A DNA stretch of 64,000 nucleotides, from assembly GCF_008369935.1 (NCBI RefSeq), contig NZ_VTUZ01000014.1, positions 1 to 64,000 on the forward strand. Reading direction: 5' to 3'. Below, one piece after another: positions 18,260-26,224 of this stretch. A program made the position numbers and the translations under genes. Source of the DNA: Paraburkholderia panacisoli. Lineage in GTDB: Bacteria > Pseudomonadota > Gammaproteobacteria > Burkholderiales > Burkholderiaceae. Under the pieces are notes generated by a model. It was not told the origin of the DNA. It made no database searches and saw nothing but the letters and a program-made list of their open reading frames with translations. How positions within the stretch are numbered: position 1 is the stretch's first letter; every line of letters starts with the position of its first letter.

Positions 18260-18303
18260 ATGCGAACTGGATTGCCCCGTTCGCATCGCTGCATAGCTTC
18301 GTT

Positions 18304-19560
18304 TTACATATTCTCGATCAGCACCTGCCCGAAGCCGGAGCAGGACACTTGCGTCGCGCCTTCCATCAGCCGCGCGAAGTCATAAGTGACGCGTTTTTGC
18401 AGAATTGATTTTTCCATCGACTCGATAATCAGGTCCGCCGCTTCGGTCCAGCCGAGGTGGCGCAGCATCATCTCCGCCGACAGAATTTCCGAGCCCGGAT
18501 TCACGTAGTCCTTGCCCGCGTACTTCGGCGCGGTACCGTGCGTCGCTTCGAACATCGCGACCGAGTCCGACAGGTTCGCGCCCGGCGCGATCCCGATCCC
18601 GCCGACCTGCGCGGCCAGCGCATCCGACACATAGTCGCCGTTCAGGTTCAGCGTGGCGATCACGTCGTATTCAGCGGGGCGCAGCAGGATTTGCTGCAGG
18701 AACGCGTCCGCGATCACGTCCTTCACCACGATGTCGCCGCCCGTCTTCGGATTCTTGACCTTCATCCACGGACCGCCGTCGATCAGTTCCGCGCTGAATT
18801 CCTTTTGCGCCAGCGCATAGCCGTAGTCGCGGAACGCGCCTTCGGTGTACTTCATGATATTGCCCTTGTGCACCAGCGTGACCGAGCGGCGATCGTTGTC
18901 GATCGCATACTGGATCGCCTTGCGCACCAGACGCTCGGTGCCTTCGCGCGACACCGGCTTGATGCCGATTCCCGACGACTCCGGGAAGCGGATCTTCTTC
19001 ACGCCCATCTCTTCCTGCAGGAACTTGATGACCTTCTTCGCCTGTTCCGATTCGGCCGGCCATTCGATGCCCGCATAAATGTCTTCCGAGTTCTCGCGGA
19101 AGATCACCATGTTGGTCTTCTCGGGCTCACGCACCGGCGAAGGCACGCCCTTGAAATACTGCACCGGCCGCAAGCACACATACAGGTCCAGTTCCTGGCG
19201 CAGCGCGACGTTCAGCGAACGGATGCCGCCGCCGACCGGCGTGGTGAGCGGCCCCTTGATCGACACCACGTATTCCTTGAGCACCTGCAGCGTTTCTTCC
19301 GGCAGCCACACGTCCGGGCCGTACACCTTGGTCGATTTCTCGCCCGCGTAGATCTCCATCCAGTGGATCTTTTTCTTGCCTGCGTAGGCCTTCTCCACCG
19401 CCGCGTCGACTACCTTGATCATCACCGGCGTGATGTCGAGACCCGTGCCGTCACCTTCGATGAACGGAATGATCGGCTGGTCGGAAACATTGAGCGAGAA
19501 GTCGGCGTTGACAGTGATCTTGTCACCACCGGTAGGAACCTTGATGTGCTGATACGACAT
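18304..19560 (-). CDS. icd: NADP-dependent isocitrate dehydrogenase
   Basis: TCA-cycle oxidative decarboxylation of isocitrate to 2-oxoglutarate. The 418-residue protein is close to the E. coli enzyme: isocitrate-binding block PLTTPVGGGIRSLNVALRQE with the regulatory serine equivalent at S115, the FRENSEDIYAGIEW block, and HGTAPKYAGKDYVNP, whose Lys and Tyr favour NADP over NAD. GGAGTCCGATC precedes the ATG. It is divergent from the pseudouridine synthase gene. If an AceK kinase exists in this organism, S115 would be its target. Confidence 0.98.
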   Translation of the reverse strand: MSYQHIKVPTGGDKITVNADFSLNVSDQPIIPFIEGDGTGLDITPVMIKVVDAAVEKAYAGKKKIHWMEIYAGEKSTKVYGPDVWLPEETLQVLKEYVVSIKGPLTTPVGGGIRSLNVALRQELDLYVCLRPVQYFKGVPSPVREPEKTNMVIFRENSEDIYAGIEWPAESEQAKKVIKFLQEEMGVKKIRFPESSGIGIKPVSREGTERLVRKAIQYAIDNDRRSVTLVHKGNIMKYTEGAFRDYGYALAQKEFSAELIDGGPWMKVKNPKTGGDIVVKDVIADAFLQQILLRPAEYDVIATLNLNGDYVSDALAAQVGGIGIAPGANLSDSVAMFEATHGTAPKYAGKDYVNPGSEILSAEMMLRHLGWTEAADLIIESMEKSILQKRVTYDFARLMEGATQVSCSGFGQVLIENM

Positions 19561-19900
19561 GATCGGACTCCAGTGAAGGCTGTGCAGAAAGCAGATGGGA
19601 GACTGCGAAAATGGGTGCTCCTCGCTACGCGCAATGCCAGACGCCGCGCAGGCGGCCTGGCCGCTATTCTAGCCCACGCGCTCGCCGCGACGAGGCCGCA
19701 ACGGCTCGGGGTTTTCCAACATGGACGAAACCCGCCGTCCGCCGTGCCCTTGCCTCTCATGTCTTTTATAAGACACGGGAATGGCCGTTTCGGTTTATGC
19801 ATTATCATCGCGCCATTCATCACCAAAGCGGCGGCTTTTTTGAAGCCTTCGCGACGCTTCAGCCGCGGCGGTGTCCGCGCGACCTTGATCCACTTCCTCT
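19561..19900. other. Divergent intergenic region icd / rluE-like gene
   Basis: Contains a small inverted repeat GTCTT-TTAT-AAGAC around 19759-19772 and an AT-richer patch near 19795-19830 that may hold promoters. No gene seen. Confidence 0.4.
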
Positions 19901-20470
19901 ATGCGCCTTCTCGCACTGAACAAACCGTTCGGCACCATCTGCCAATTCTCGCCGCACGAGACACGTGCGTCGCTGGCCGACTGGGTCAAGGTGCCTGGCG
20001 TCTATCCGGCGGGCCGGCTCGACTCCGACAGCGAAGGCCTGCTGCTCCTCACCGACGACGGCGCACTGCAAGCGCGCATCGCCGAGCCGCGTCACAAGCT
20101 CGTCAAACGTTATTGGGCGCAAGTGGAAGGCGCGGTCGATCCCGCCACGTTGAAGAAGCTCGCGCGCGGCGTCGATCTCGGCGATTACGTGACACTTCCC
20201 TGTCGCGCGGACTATGTCGAGCCGACCGACACACTATGGACACGCACTCCGCCGATTCGCTATCGCGCCGCGATCCCGACCACATGGATCGAGTTGTCGA
20301 TCACCGAAGGCAAGAACCGTCAGGTGCGTCGCATGACAGCCGCAGTCGGTTTTCCAACGCTGCGCCTCGTGCGCGTGGGCATCGGCGCGCTCGACATTTT
20401 TTCACTCGGACTTCAGCCGGGAGAGAGTGTCGAATTGCCGTCGAAGGCGCCGTGGGAAGGTGTCGTCTGA
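19901..20470 (+). CDS. RsuA/RluE-family rRNA pseudouridine synthase
   Basis: Isomerises a uridine in rRNA to pseudouridine. The 189-residue protein lacks an S4 domain and has the catalytic motif GRLDSDSEGLLLLT, with the nucleophile at D41, and the later block NRQVRRMTAAVGFPTLRLVR. Size and absence of S4 fit RluE (23S rRNA) better than RsuA. It is divergent from icd. Confidence 0.93.
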   Translation: MRLLALNKPFGTICQFSPHETRASLADWVKVPGVYPAGRLDSDSEGLLLLTDDGALQARIAEPRHKLVKRYWAQVEGAVDPATLKKLARGVDLGDYVTLPCRADYVEPTDTLWTRTPPIRYRAAIPTTWIELSITEGKNRQVRRMTAAVGFPTLRLVRVGIGALDIFSLGLQPGESVELPSKAPWEGVV

Positions 20471-20512
20471 ACGCGCGCGCTGTGATAAAAACTGTCACAC
20501 GTAGCGGCTTTT

Positions 20513-20638
20513 CTTTGCAAAGAGACACCTAAGCCGTTGTATCGGCAAACAAAATCACGCGTGAAACCATCGCGATAAAAGCGTGAAACAAAGAGGCATT
20601 TGCATCGCACTGCCGCGATGCAAATTTTCCGGAAAATT
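20513..20638 (+). repeat. Cluster of perfect palindromes and a terminator-like hairpin
   Basis: Within the 423-base gap after the pseudouridine synthase gene lie the palindrome CTTTGCAAAG (20513-20522), an 11-bp perfect stem ATTTGCATCGC / GCGATGCAAAT with a 6-base loop followed by TTT (20598-20628), and the perfect 16-base palindrome AATTTTCCGGAAAATT (20623-20638) overlapping its end. The hairpin is a plausible terminator; the overlapping palindrome could be a regulator site. The remainder of the gap up to 20893 shows no gene. Confidence 0.6.
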
Positions 20639-20893
20639 CGCGTCAACCGCTGCGCAAGCTCACGCGTTATTCGACCCAGATGCCGCCCGAAGCTATCCGG
20701 CATTCAGCCTTAAGGGCCTTTGCACAAGCCGCTCGCGCGGTGAGCGCAGGGAGTCTGAGCGCTAAGCAGACGTGTCGAAAAAAAATTTTGTTCGATACGG
20801 CTGTCAACCGAAAGGTGGATGGCACGTTTACCGACATGACTCTACATATAGCCGGGTCATTTGGTTAATTTACTAAAGCTGAGGATTCACAAA

Positions 20894-21085
20894 ATGAACA
20901 AACTGATCGCCGCTCTGGTCGCTGGCCTTTTCGCAACGGCAGCATTCGCACAAGCTTCGGCACCGGAAGCAGCTCCGGCAGCTCCGGCAGCAGCTTCGTC
21001 GGCAAAGAAGACCACGAAGCACGCTCACAAGAAGTCGCACAAGAAGGCAGCAACTGCTGCTGCAGCTTCGGCAGCATCGGAGTAA
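20894..21085 (+). CDS. Small exported Ala/Lys/His-rich protein
   Basis: A 63-residue protein with a clean Sec signal peptide (MNKLIAALVAGLFATAAFA, cleavage before QAS). The mature part is low-complexity: Ala/Pro/Ser repeats, then a basic KKTTKHAHKKSHKK core and an Ala-rich tail. It resembles acid-shock (Asr)-type or histone-like small periplasmic proteins in composition, but no specific function can be assigned. GAGG precedes the ATG and a strong terminator follows, so it is a real single-gene unit. Confidence 0.8.
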   Translation: MNKLIAALVAGLFATAAFAQASAPEAAPAAPAAASSAKKTTKHAHKKSHKKAATAAAASAASE

Positions 21086-21141
21086 GTTTGTTGTAAAAAC
21101 GCAGTCAAGAACTAGCTTCATTGCCGTTCTTACGGCGTTGT

Positions 21142-21180
21142 AAGGCAGATCACCGCAAGGCGATCTGCCTTTTTGTTTTT
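21142..21180 (+). terminator. Rho-independent terminator of the small basic exported protein
   Basis: AAGGCAGATC / GATCTGCCTT stem with a 10-base loop, then a T-rich tail (TTTTGTTTTT). Confidence 0.9.
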
Positions 21181-21230
21181 GACGCGCTCGCGTAACATTC
21201 GCGGGTTAATTTCCAGCAAGGAGTCATGCC

Positions 21231-21740
21231 GTGCGATTTTTCATGCGCTCGTTGATTGCGCGTTTCGCCGTTGCCGTTGCATTGCCGCTCGCTGCGTTGT
21301 CGTTCGCCGCCACCACTGCCGCCCCTGCTCATGCGCAGCAGATGCCGCCTGGCGCGAAGCAGCCCAGCGAATTTCCTCGCGTGAAACTGACCGCGGGCAT
21401 GTTCGTGATCGACGCCGCCGTCGCGGCCAACGACGCGGACCGTGAACAAGGTTTGATGTATCGCACGAAGCTCGGACCGAACGAAGGCATGCTGTTCGTG
21501 TTCAACGAAAACGCCGGGCATTGCTTCTGGATGAAGAACACCTTGATCCCGCTGTCGATCGCGTTCATGCGCGCGGACGGCACGATCACCGACATCGACG
21601 AAATGCAGGCCGAGACCACCAACAACCACTGCCCGACACACAACGGCGTGTTTGCGCTGGAGATGCCAAAGGGCTGGTTCACGTCGAAGGGGATCAAGCC
21701 GGGGATGCAGATCCACGGCTTGCCAGCCGTTCAGCAATAA
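21231..21740 (+). CDS. DUF192 family exported protein
   Basis: A 169-residue protein with an N-terminal signal peptide (hydrophobic residues about 8-30, ending AHAQQ) and a DUF192 domain with the characteristic blocks REQGLMYRTKL, GMLFVF and FWMKNTLIPLSIAF. The family's role is unknown. The start is GTG, seven bases after GGAG; a nearby ATG is out of frame. The gene stands alone and is followed by a terminator. Confidence 0.9.
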   Translation: MRFFMRSLIARFAVAVALPLAALSFAATTAAPAHAQQMPPGAKQPSEFPRVKLTAGMFVIDAAVAANDADREQGLMYRTKLGPNEGMLFVFNENAGHCFWMKNTLIPLSIAFMRADGTITDIDEMQAETTNNHCPTHNGVFALEMPKGWFTSKGIKPGMQIHGLPAVQQ

Positions 21741-21770
21741 GCCGGTACCGCTTCATTTCACCGATTGTAG

Positions 21771-21806
21771 AAAAGCCGGCGCCCCGGTAAGGGCACCGGC
21801 TTTTTT
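21771..21806 (+). terminator. Rho-independent terminator of the DUF192 gene
   Basis: AAAAGCCGGCGCCC pairs with GGGCACCGGCTTTT (one mismatch), with a 6-base loop and a T6 tail. Confidence 0.9.
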
Positions 21807-22019
21807 CATTGCGGCGGTGCCGCGCGGCCGCTCCTGGCGCCCCCGGCGCAGCCGACCAAAGCCCCCTCAGCCGGCGCTCGCGCCGCCTGGCAAGATTCCT
21901 GCAAAAGCCGGGCCGACGCGCTATCCTAGTAATCTCAGTAAAGCAGCACCCAGGCTCGCCGGGTAGCACAGACTGCCGTCCGGCAAGCGTTTCAGGCGCG
22001 CTATTCCAAGGAGGTTCAC

Positions 22020-24125
22020 GTGCCCCGCAAGACTCCCATCGAGCGCTACCGGAATATCGGCATCAGCGCTCACATCGATGCCGGCAAAACCACCACCACT
22101 GAACGCATCCTGTTCTACACCGGCGTGACCCACAAGATCGGCGAGGTTCACGACGGTGCGGCGACGATGGACTGGATGGAACAGGAGCAGGAGCGCGGCA
22201 TCACCATCACGTCGGCGGCCACCACCGCCTTCTGGAAAGGCATGGCCGGCAACTATCCCGAACATCGGATCAATATCATCGACACCCCGGGCCACGTCGA
22301 CTTCACAATCGAAGTGGAACGCTCGATGCGCGTGCTCGACGGCGCGTGCATGGTGTACGACTCGGTCGGCGGCGTGCAGCCGCAGTCCGAAACGGTGTGG
22401 CGCCAGGCGAACAAGTACAAGGTGCCGCGCATCGCGTTCGTCAACAAGATGGACCGCGTCGGCGCGGACTTCTTCCGCGTGCAGCGGCAGATCGGCGATC
22501 GCCTGAAGGGCGTCGCGGTGCCGATCCAGATCCCGGTCGGCGCGGAAGACCACTTCCAGGGCGTGGTCGATCTGGTCAAGATGAAGGCGATTTTCTGGGA
22601 CGAAGAGAACCAGGGCATCAAGTTCGAGTACCGCGATATTCCGCCGGAACTAGCGGCTACCGCGAAGGAGTGGCACGACAAGATGGTCGAGGCCGCCGCC
22701 GAAGCGAACGAGACGTTGCTGGACAAATACCTGCACGGCGGAACGCTGACCGAAGAGGAAATCAAGCACGGCATCCGCGCGCGCTGCATTGCCAATGAAA
22801 TCGTGCCGATGCTGTGCGGCAGCGCGTTCAAGAACAAAGGCGTGCAGGCCATGCTCGACGCGGTGATCGACTACCTGCCGTCGCCGGTCGACGTGCCGGC
22901 GATTACCGGTCACGACGAACATGACAAGGAAATCGAACGTCATCCGAACGACACCGATCCGTTCTCCGCGCTCGCGTTCAAGATCATGACGGACCCGTTT
23001 GTCGGCCAGCTGATTTTCTTCCGCGTGTATTCGGGCGTGGTGAATTCGGGCGACACGGTCTACAACGCGATCAAGGAAAAGAAAGAGCGCCTTGGCCGGA
23101 TCCTGCAGATGCACGCGAACGAGCGCAAGGAAATCAAGGAGGTCTACGCGGGCGACATCGCCGCGGCGGTCGGCTTGAAGGAAGCGACCACCGGCGACAC
23201 GCTGTGCGATCCGAACCACGTGATCATCCTCGAAAAGATGATCTTCCCGGAACCGGTGATCTCGCAGGCCGTCGAGCCGAAGACCAAGGTCGACCAGGAA
23301 AAGATGGGCATCGCGCTGAACCGGCTCGCGCAGGAAGACCCGTCGTTTCGCGTGCAAACCGATGAGGAATCCGGCCAGACGATCATCTCCGGGATGGGCG
23401 AGCTGCACCTGGAAATTCTGGTCGACCGGATGAAGCGCGAGTTCGGCGTCGAGGCGACCGTCGGCAAACCGCAGGTCGCGTATCGCGAGACGGTGCGCAA
23501 CAAGGTCGAGGACGTCGAAGGCAAGTTCGTCAAGCAGTCGGGCGGTCGCGGCCAGTACGGCCACGCGGTGCTCACGCTCGAGCCGGCGCCGCAAGGCAAG
23601 GGCTACGAGTTCGTCGATGCGATCAAGGGCGGCGTGATTCCGCGCGAATACATCCCGGCGGTCGACAAGGGCATCCAGGAAACGCTGAAGGCCGGCGTGC
23701 TGGCGGGCTATCCGGTGGTCGACGTGAAGGTGACGCTGACCTTCGGTTCGTACCACGATGTCGACTCGAACGAAAACGCGTTCCGCATGGCCGGCTCGAT
23801 GGCATTCAAGGAGGCGATGCGCAAGGCCAAGCCGGTGCTGCTCGAACCGATGATGGCGGTCGAAGTGGAAACGCCGGAAGACTTCATGGGCAACGTGATG
23901 GGCGACCTGTCGAGCCGCCGCGGACTCGTGCAGGGCATGGAAGACATCGCCGGCGGCGGCGGCAAGCTGGTGCGCGCCGAAGTGCCGCTCGCGGAGATGT
24001 TCGGCTATTCGACGTCGCTGCGCTCGGCCACGCAGGGCCGCGCGACTTACACGATGGAGTTCAAGCACTACGCCGAAACGCCGAACAACGTCGCCGAGGC
24101 CGTGATCAACGCGAAGCATAAGTAA
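22020..24125 (+). CDS. fusA: Elongation factor G
   Basis: GTPase that drives ribosomal translocation and recycling. At 701 residues it is full length: G1 AHIDAGKT at 17-24, switch II DTPGH at 88-92, NKMD at 142-145, then domains II-V. The start is GTG after AAGGAGG. It is alone, not in a str operon with rpsL, rpsG and tuf, so it is probably the second EF-G copy found in Burkholderia-type genomes. A strong terminator follows. Confidence 0.97.
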   Translation: MPRKTPIERYRNIGISAHIDAGKTTTTERILFYTGVTHKIGEVHDGAATMDWMEQEQERGITITSAATTAFWKGMAGNYPEHRINIIDTPGHVDFTIEVERSMRVLDGACMVYDSVGGVQPQSETVWRQANKYKVPRIAFVNKMDRVGADFFRVQRQIGDRLKGVAVPIQIPVGAEDHFQGVVDLVKMKAIFWDEENQGIKFEYRDIPPELAATAKEWHDKMVEAAAEANETLLDKYLHGGTLTEEEIKHGIRARCIANEIVPMLCGSAFKNKGVQAMLDAVIDYLPSPVDVPAITGHDEHDKEIERHPNDTDPFSALAFKIMTDPFVGQLIFFRVYSGVVNSGDTVYNAIKEKKERLGRILQMHANERKEIKEVYAGDIAAAVGLKEATTGDTLCDPNHVIILEKMIFPEPVISQAVEPKTKVDQEKMGIALNRLAQEDPSFRVQTDEESGQTIISGMGELHLEILVDRMKREFGVEATVGKPQVAYRETVRNKVEDVEGKFVKQSGGRGQYGHAVLTLEPAPQGKGYEFVDAIKGGVIPREYIPAVDKGIQETLKAGVLAGYPVVDVKVTLTFGSYHDVDSNENAFRMAGSMAFKEAMRKAKPVLLEPMMAVEVETPEDFMGNVMGDLSSRRGLVQGMEDIAGGGGKLVRAEVPLAEMFGYSTSLRSATQGRATYTMEFKHYAETPNNVAEAVINAKHK

Positions 24126-24186
24126 GCGCTGCAATGAACACGTCGCCTGCCGCGCGCGGTCAAGGCTGCTCCACGCTAGCGACGCG

Positions 24187-24217
24187 AAGCCCGCTCCTTG
24201 TGAGCGGGCTTTTTTTC
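24187..24217 (+). terminator. Rho-independent terminator of fusA
   Basis: AAGCCCGCTC / GAGCGGGCTT stem with a short loop and a T7 tail. Confidence 0.92.
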
Positions 24218-24329
24218 GTGCGCCCGCGCCGCTCGCGCGGCGCGTCTACCCAACCGTTTTTTGACCGTGCAAAAATGCCGGGCGGCGCCGCGCCGATCGA
24301 CGCAAAAGCCACGCCGAGGAGGAGACATC

Positions 24330-24845
24330 ATGAGCCAGGATCACGAACACCCGCACTACCGGGCTGAGCAACCGGCTGCGTCGGTCGATTGGCGCGAGCA
24401 CGGCGTGAAGGTCATCAGGGGCGACCAGCTCGACAGCAACACCGCGCAAACGCCGGGCATGAATCGCGCCGCCGCGATCAACGCCGCGCGGGTCGGCGCG
24501 CAGAAAATCTGGGCCGGCACCGTGACGATCCATCCGAACGCGAAGACCGGCGCGCATCATCATGGCGCGCTCGAAAGTGTGATCTACGTGGTGCGCGGCC
24601 AGGCTCGCATGCGCTGGGGCGAGCACCTGGAGTTCACGGCGGAAGCCGGCCCGGGCGACTTCATTTTCGTGCCGCCTTATGTCCCGCATCAGGAGATCAA
24701 TGCGAGCACCGACGACCCGCTCGAATGCGTGCTGGTGCGCAGCGACAACGAAGCGGTGGTGGTCAATCTGAACATCGACGCGGTGGAAGCGCCCGAAACG
24801 GTCTACTGGGTCGATCCGATTCACAAGCATCCGCACGATCACTAA
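24330..24845 (+). CDS. Cupin-domain protein with His-rich termini
   Basis: A 171-residue single-domain cupin. Metal ligands of the cupin fold are visible: GAHHHGALE (H76-H78, E82) and PHQE (H120). Both ends are histidine-rich (HEHPHY at 5-10 and HKHPHDH at 165-171), which is unusual and suggests extra metal binding. GAGGAGGAG lies before the ATG. It precedes the nickel/cobalt permease gene by 18 bases, so the two are probably cotranscribed and share a metal-related role. The substrate, if it is an enzyme, is unknown. Confidence 0.85.
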   Translation: MSQDHEHPHYRAEQPAASVDWREHGVKVIRGDQLDSNTAQTPGMNRAAAINAARVGAQKIWAGTVTIHPNAKTGAHHHGALESVIYVVRGQARMRWGEHLEFTAEAGPGDFIFVPPYVPHQEINASTDDPLECVLVRSDNEAVVVNLNIDAVEAPETVYWVDPIHKHPHDH

Positions 24846-24863
24846 CTCCTGACCCCGCGACTC

Positions 24864-25883
24864 ATGACGCCGACCGCTTCGCTGCGCCCTCGCCTGTTCT
24901 CGCTGTACGCCGTGCTGATCGCCGCCAATCTCGGCGCCTGGGGCTGGGCGCTGATCGCGTTTCGCCATTACCCGTTGCTGCTCGGGACCGCGCTGCTCGC
25001 GTATGGGTTCGGTCTGCGTCACGCGGTCGACGCGGACCACATCGCGGCGATCGACGCGGTCACGCGCAAGCTGATGCAGACCGGCAAGCGGCCGCTCGGC
25101 GTGGGCCTCGCGTTTTCGCTGGGACACTCGACGATCGTGATCGCCGCGACGATCGGCATTGCATGGACCGCGCATTCGCTGCACGGCCGTTTCGAGACCT
25201 TCGAGCAAGTGGGCGGCACGCTCGGCACACTCGTTTCGGCGACGTTCCTGCTGGTGCTCGCGGCCGTGAACCTCGTGATTTTGCGCGACGTGTGGCGCCG
25301 TTACCGCCACGTTCAGCACGACGGCGAAATGGCTGCACAAACGGCGGATTCGATCGCACCGGCCGGGCTGCTGTCGCGCGCATTGCGGCCGCTGTTCCGG
25401 CTCGTCACGAAAAGCTGGCACATGTACCCGGTCGGCGTGCTGTTCGGACTTGGCTTCGACACCGCGACCGAGATCGGCTTGCTGGCGATTGCCGCGTCCC
25501 AGGCCGGCACAGGTTTGCCGCTGTATTCGATTCTCGTGTTCCCCGCGCTCTTCACCGCGGGCATGACGCTGGTCGATTCGACCGACAACGTGTTGATGGT
25601 CCACGCCTACGGCTGGGCCATGGACGATCCGAAGCGCAAGCTCTACTACAACGCCAGCATCACGTTCGTGTCGGCGCTGGTGGCGATCGTGATCGGCGGC
25701 GTCGAAGCGCTGGGGCTGCTGTCGGACAAGCTCGGTTTGAACGGCGGCATATGGAACGAGGTCGCGAGCGTGAACGAGCGCTTCGGCGCGCTCGGCTACG
25801 GAATCGTCGCGGCCTTCATGGCGTGCTGGATCGGTTCAGTGCTGTTTCATCGCTGGCGGCGCCCGGCTGGGGTCGCGCGGTAA
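24864..25883 (+). CDS. NiCoT-family nickel/cobalt permease (HoxN/NixA type)
   Basis: High-affinity inner-membrane uptake of Ni2+ or Co2+. The signature RHAVDADHI is at 52-60, followed by FSLGHST, LGFDTATEIGLL and LVDSTDNVLM, set in about eight hydrophobic helices; 339 residues is normal. No urease, hydrogenase or cobalamin gene is close by, so the metal's user is elsewhere. It is probably expressed together with the cupin gene upstream. Confidence 0.95.
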   Translation: MTPTASLRPRLFSLYAVLIAANLGAWGWALIAFRHYPLLLGTALLAYGFGLRHAVDADHIAAIDAVTRKLMQTGKRPLGVGLAFSLGHSTIVIAATIGIAWTAHSLHGRFETFEQVGGTLGTLVSATFLLVLAAVNLVILRDVWRRYRHVQHDGEMAAQTADSIAPAGLLSRALRPLFRLVTKSWHMYPVGVLFGLGFDTATEIGLLAIAASQAGTGLPLYSILVFPALFTAGMTLVDSTDNVLMVHAYGWAMDDPKRKLYYNASITFVSALVAIVIGGVEALGLLSDKLGLNGGIWNEVASVNERFGALGYGIVAAFMACWIGSVLFHRWRRPAGVAR

Positions 25884-26224
25884 ATCCGATCCCTGGCGCA
25901 CGACGCAATCGGTAAAGATGCCGGCGCGGCATCGGCGATTCGTCCGTGACGGCGGAGGCGGCGTATGAGTCGCAGGCGTCGAACGTCGTGATGACTGTTG
26001 GCGACCGTTGTGGCCACGATACACAGCGGCTCCTTTATCGGCCAATCGGCGAGCCAGCAACGCCCCAGGCGCGCCGGACCCATGATCAATCGCTTACACT
26101 GAAACCGCTTTGCGCAGGCTTTCGCCCCGATCATCTCAGGCGCGTGTCAAAGGCGTGCGCCGCGCCGCGCGTATCCGGCGCGGCTTGTCAGAACCGGCAA
26201 CAGAACGGACTGGACTCTCCATCG
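25884..26224. other. Intergenic region before the peptide transporter operon
   Basis: A 341-base gap. A TACACT hexamer near 26095 is a possible -10 element for the downstream operon, without a good -35. No gene seen. Confidence 0.35.

Noticed and set aside
18457..20532. 691-codon plus-strand frame across icd and the pseudouridine synthase gene
   Set aside because: Runs antisense over icd and out of frame over the next gene; low-complexity Arg-rich translation.
22650..24134. Long open frame antisense to EF-G
   Set aside because: Arg/His/Leu-rich shadow of a highly conserved gene, with no family match or separate ribosome-binding site.
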